In this document: positions 62,943 through 64,000 of the stretch, piece after piece
Position numbering within the stretch: the first letter of the stretch is position 1
Layout: each line of letters starts with the position of its first letter
DNA from: Candidatus Latescibacterota bacterium
GTDB lineage: Bacteria > Latescibacterota > UBA2968 > UBA8231
Reading direction: 5' to 3'
Length of the DNA stretch: 64,000 nucleotides
Assembly (NCBI GenBank): GCA_022827835.1
Contig: JAJEIO010000009.1
Coordinates: 1-64,000 of the forward strand
Position numbers and translations under genes: made by a program
Notes under the pieces: generated by a model
Told to the model about the DNA's origin: nothing
The model's input: the letters and a program-made list of their open reading frames with translations, nothing else
The model's database searches: none

Positions 62943-63749
62943 TTATTTGTCTATCGTTGCAACGGCGGCTTGGAAGTCCGCCCATGTGGTGGAATAACCT
63001 ACGGCTATTTCAAAGCGGTGAATGCCATAGCGCGTGGCTAGGCGCTCGGGAAAGGTATCGGGCGTTTCCACGCCTACCGTGCCGTCCCGCATGAGAATAC
63101 AGCGGTAGCCTGCTCGCAGCATGGGGCGGCCCCCTCCCTCTGAGTTGAGAATGCACATATCCGCGGCAAAACCCGTATAGATGAGGGTCTCGACGCCGCG
63201 CTCTTGCAGGTATGCGTCGAGTTGGTTGGTGTAAAAGACGAGGGGCTCGTCCCCCATTGGCTCGACGATTTTGGCCCTTTTCATGCGCGCAGCGGGCGAT
63301 TTGGCCAGATCGACGCCGGTCGATCTTTTTTCGATGGCTTGGAGTTCGCCGGTGCGGACGATGGTCCAGCGGTCCGACTGGGTCTGCAGAGAGGCCGCGC
63401 GGCGCTGGTTTTCCGGGGTGCGTCGAGAAGGCACCTCGGGGTAGTGCTTGTCAAAATCGTCGGGCTCGACGTGGCACACCGGCATACCGATCCGCCGGGC
63501 GATATCCATGGCCGGCCGGATCACTTCTTCCATAACGCGCCAAGATTCTTCGGTGGCCTGAGGCCAGCCCATGCCCGTGACGTAATTGACGTCGATCTCA
63601 GGGCCATCCGGCAGCCCCACATTCCAGCAGTGCAAACCAATGAGCGCCGTGCGTTCCACTGGCAGCTCAAAGACGTCCTCTGCGTAGCCGGCTTTGTCTA
63701 TGGGCAGGGCGCGGTAATGGCGAGTCTTGAGTTTGAGCGTCTTACTCAA
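62943..63749 (-). CDS. Isochorismatase-like cysteine hydrolase
   Basis: 268 residues. Signatures: ALIGLHCWNVGLPDG near residues 35-50 (catalytic Asp position uncertain, as this variant reads HCWNVG), then YTGFAADMCILNSEGG with the catalytic-position Cys, and GYRCILMRDGTVGVETPDTFPE. Family members hydrolyse amides such as N-carbamoyl compounds, nicotinamide or isochorismate. With the NodB-type genes downstream and a DegT-like gene upstream, an amino-sugar or nitrogen-containing glycan route is possible. It starts 5 bases after the DegT-like stop. Confidence 0.82.
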   Translation of the reverse strand: MSKTLKLKTRHYRALPIDKAGYAEDVFELPVERTALIGLHCWNVGLPDGPEIDVNYVTGMGWPQATEESWRVMEEVIRPAMDIARRIGMPVCHVEPDDFDKHYPEVPSRRTPENQRRAASLQTQSDRWTIVRTGELQAIEKRSTGVDLAKSPAARMKRAKIVEPMGDEPLVFYTNQLDAYLQERGVETLIYTGFAADMCILNSEGGGRPMLRAGYRCILMRDGTVGVETPDTFPERLATRYGIHRFEIAVGYSTTWADFQAAVATIDK

Positions 63750-63754
63750 TTGAC

Positions 63755-64000
63755 CTATCCCACCCGATTGCGGTCTGCCACTTCTTCGACGATGGCCGCG
63801 ATCATCTCTATGTGTTCATCTTCCCATTTTTCGGAAATCGAGCAGGTGCGGACCCAGTTTTCGAGAAAAGCCCAGGCTGTGGGGCAAGTGGCGGAACTGT
63901 AGTGGTACACATGCGAGGCCGGCGGCTGCGAAAATGGGTACTTGTTGGCGTCCACGTATTCTTGGAGAAAGGGGAGGGCGGCGGGCATTAGGTAATACTT
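63755..64000 (-). CDS. C-terminal part of a probable DegT/DnrJ/EryC1-family aminotransferase (5' partial)
   Basis: The frame runs off the right edge, so the start is missing. The visible about 80 residues end a protein: EYVDANKYPFSQPPASHVYHYS, then SATCPTAWAFLENWVRTCSISEKWEDEHIEMIAAIVEEVADR, which fits the DegT/DnrJ/EryC1/StrS C-terminal pattern of a Cys-Pro, an aromatic-rich helix and a final helix. These PLP enzymes make amino sugars. The conserved active-site region is outside the window, so the call rests only on the tail. Confidence 0.5.
   Translation of the reverse strand, partial: KYYLMPAALPFLQEYVDANKYPFSQPPASHVYHYSSATCPTAWAFLENWVRTCSISEKWEDEHIEMIAAIVEEVADRNRVG

Noticed and set aside
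1..64000. CRISPR array or tRNA/rRNA gene
   Set aside because: No regular repeat-spacer pattern and no cloverleaf-like sequence with a conserved TTCGANNC arm was found by reading; the only tandem arrays are coding repeats in the spondin gene.

Overview
The window is bacterial chromosome, mostly GC-rich, with no tRNA or rRNA gene that I can see and no gene-free stretch longer than about 200 bases. The gene mix points to an uncultured Gram-negative lineage near the FCB superphylum, of the Latescibacterota or Poribacteria kind. It includes Oar-like TonB receptors, an M6 protease with a C-terminal sorting-type domain, outer-membrane lipoproteins, phytanoyl-CoA dioxygenase, many TIM-barrel sugar-acid and epimerase genes, NodB-like deacetylases and a monomodular reducing PKS. 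The lineage call is an inference from gene content and is not proven.

Layout. 0-3.6 kb (+): a partial sugar isomerase, then a peptide-type ABC solute-binding protein and its DppB-like permease, ending in a perfect hairpin terminator. 3.6-15.4 kb (-): a duplicated spondin-domain lipoprotein, a Gfo/Idh oxidoreductase, an M6 protease, a LolA/B-like lipoprotein, a TPR lipoprotein, a DppC-like permease and glgB. 15.5-18.3 kb (+): a RelE/HigB-type toxin with XRE antitoxin, then a DprE1/DprE2-like epimerase pair.

18.3-31.0 kb (-) is the most distinctive part, probably one transcription unit. Its order is a STAS-domain regulator, a second STAS copy broken by a frameshift, an unknown 94-residue protein, a 2355-residue KS-AT-DH-(degenerate MT)-ER-KR-ACP polyketide synthase, a B12-type radical SAM protein, and a fusion of a thioester reductase with a PAPS-dependent sulfotransferase. 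Together they suggest an iteratively made, fully reduced chain that is reductively released and sulfated, that is, a sulfated fatty alcohol-like lipid.

31.1-35.1 kb (+): a CHAD protein, a TIM-barrel protein and a lower-GC islet with a SIR2-like protein and a HigBA-type toxin-antitoxin pair under a clear palindromic operator. 35.1-45.0 kb (-): a quinoprotein dehydrogenase, a concentrative nucleoside transporter, a small secreted protein, a YedY/MsrP-like molybdoenzyme, an outer-membrane barrel, an alpha-carbonic anhydrase and an Oar-like TonB receptor. 45.2-52.8 kb (+): a retropepsin-like protein, a HAD hydrolase, a large OPT-like membrane protein and a giant M28-like/FtsX fusion whose peptidase metal ligands look lost. 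52.9-58.2 kb (-): a PIN toxin-antitoxin pair, an unknown small protein, an AT-richer GH36-like glycosidase and a PhyH-HEAT fusion. 58.3-60.9 kb (+): an HpcH/HpaI aldolase, a mannonate dehydratase-like enzyme and a TIM-barrel epimerase. 60.9-64 kb (-): two tandem NodB-like paralogues, an isochorismatase-like hydrolase and the C-terminus of a probable DegT-type aminotransferase.
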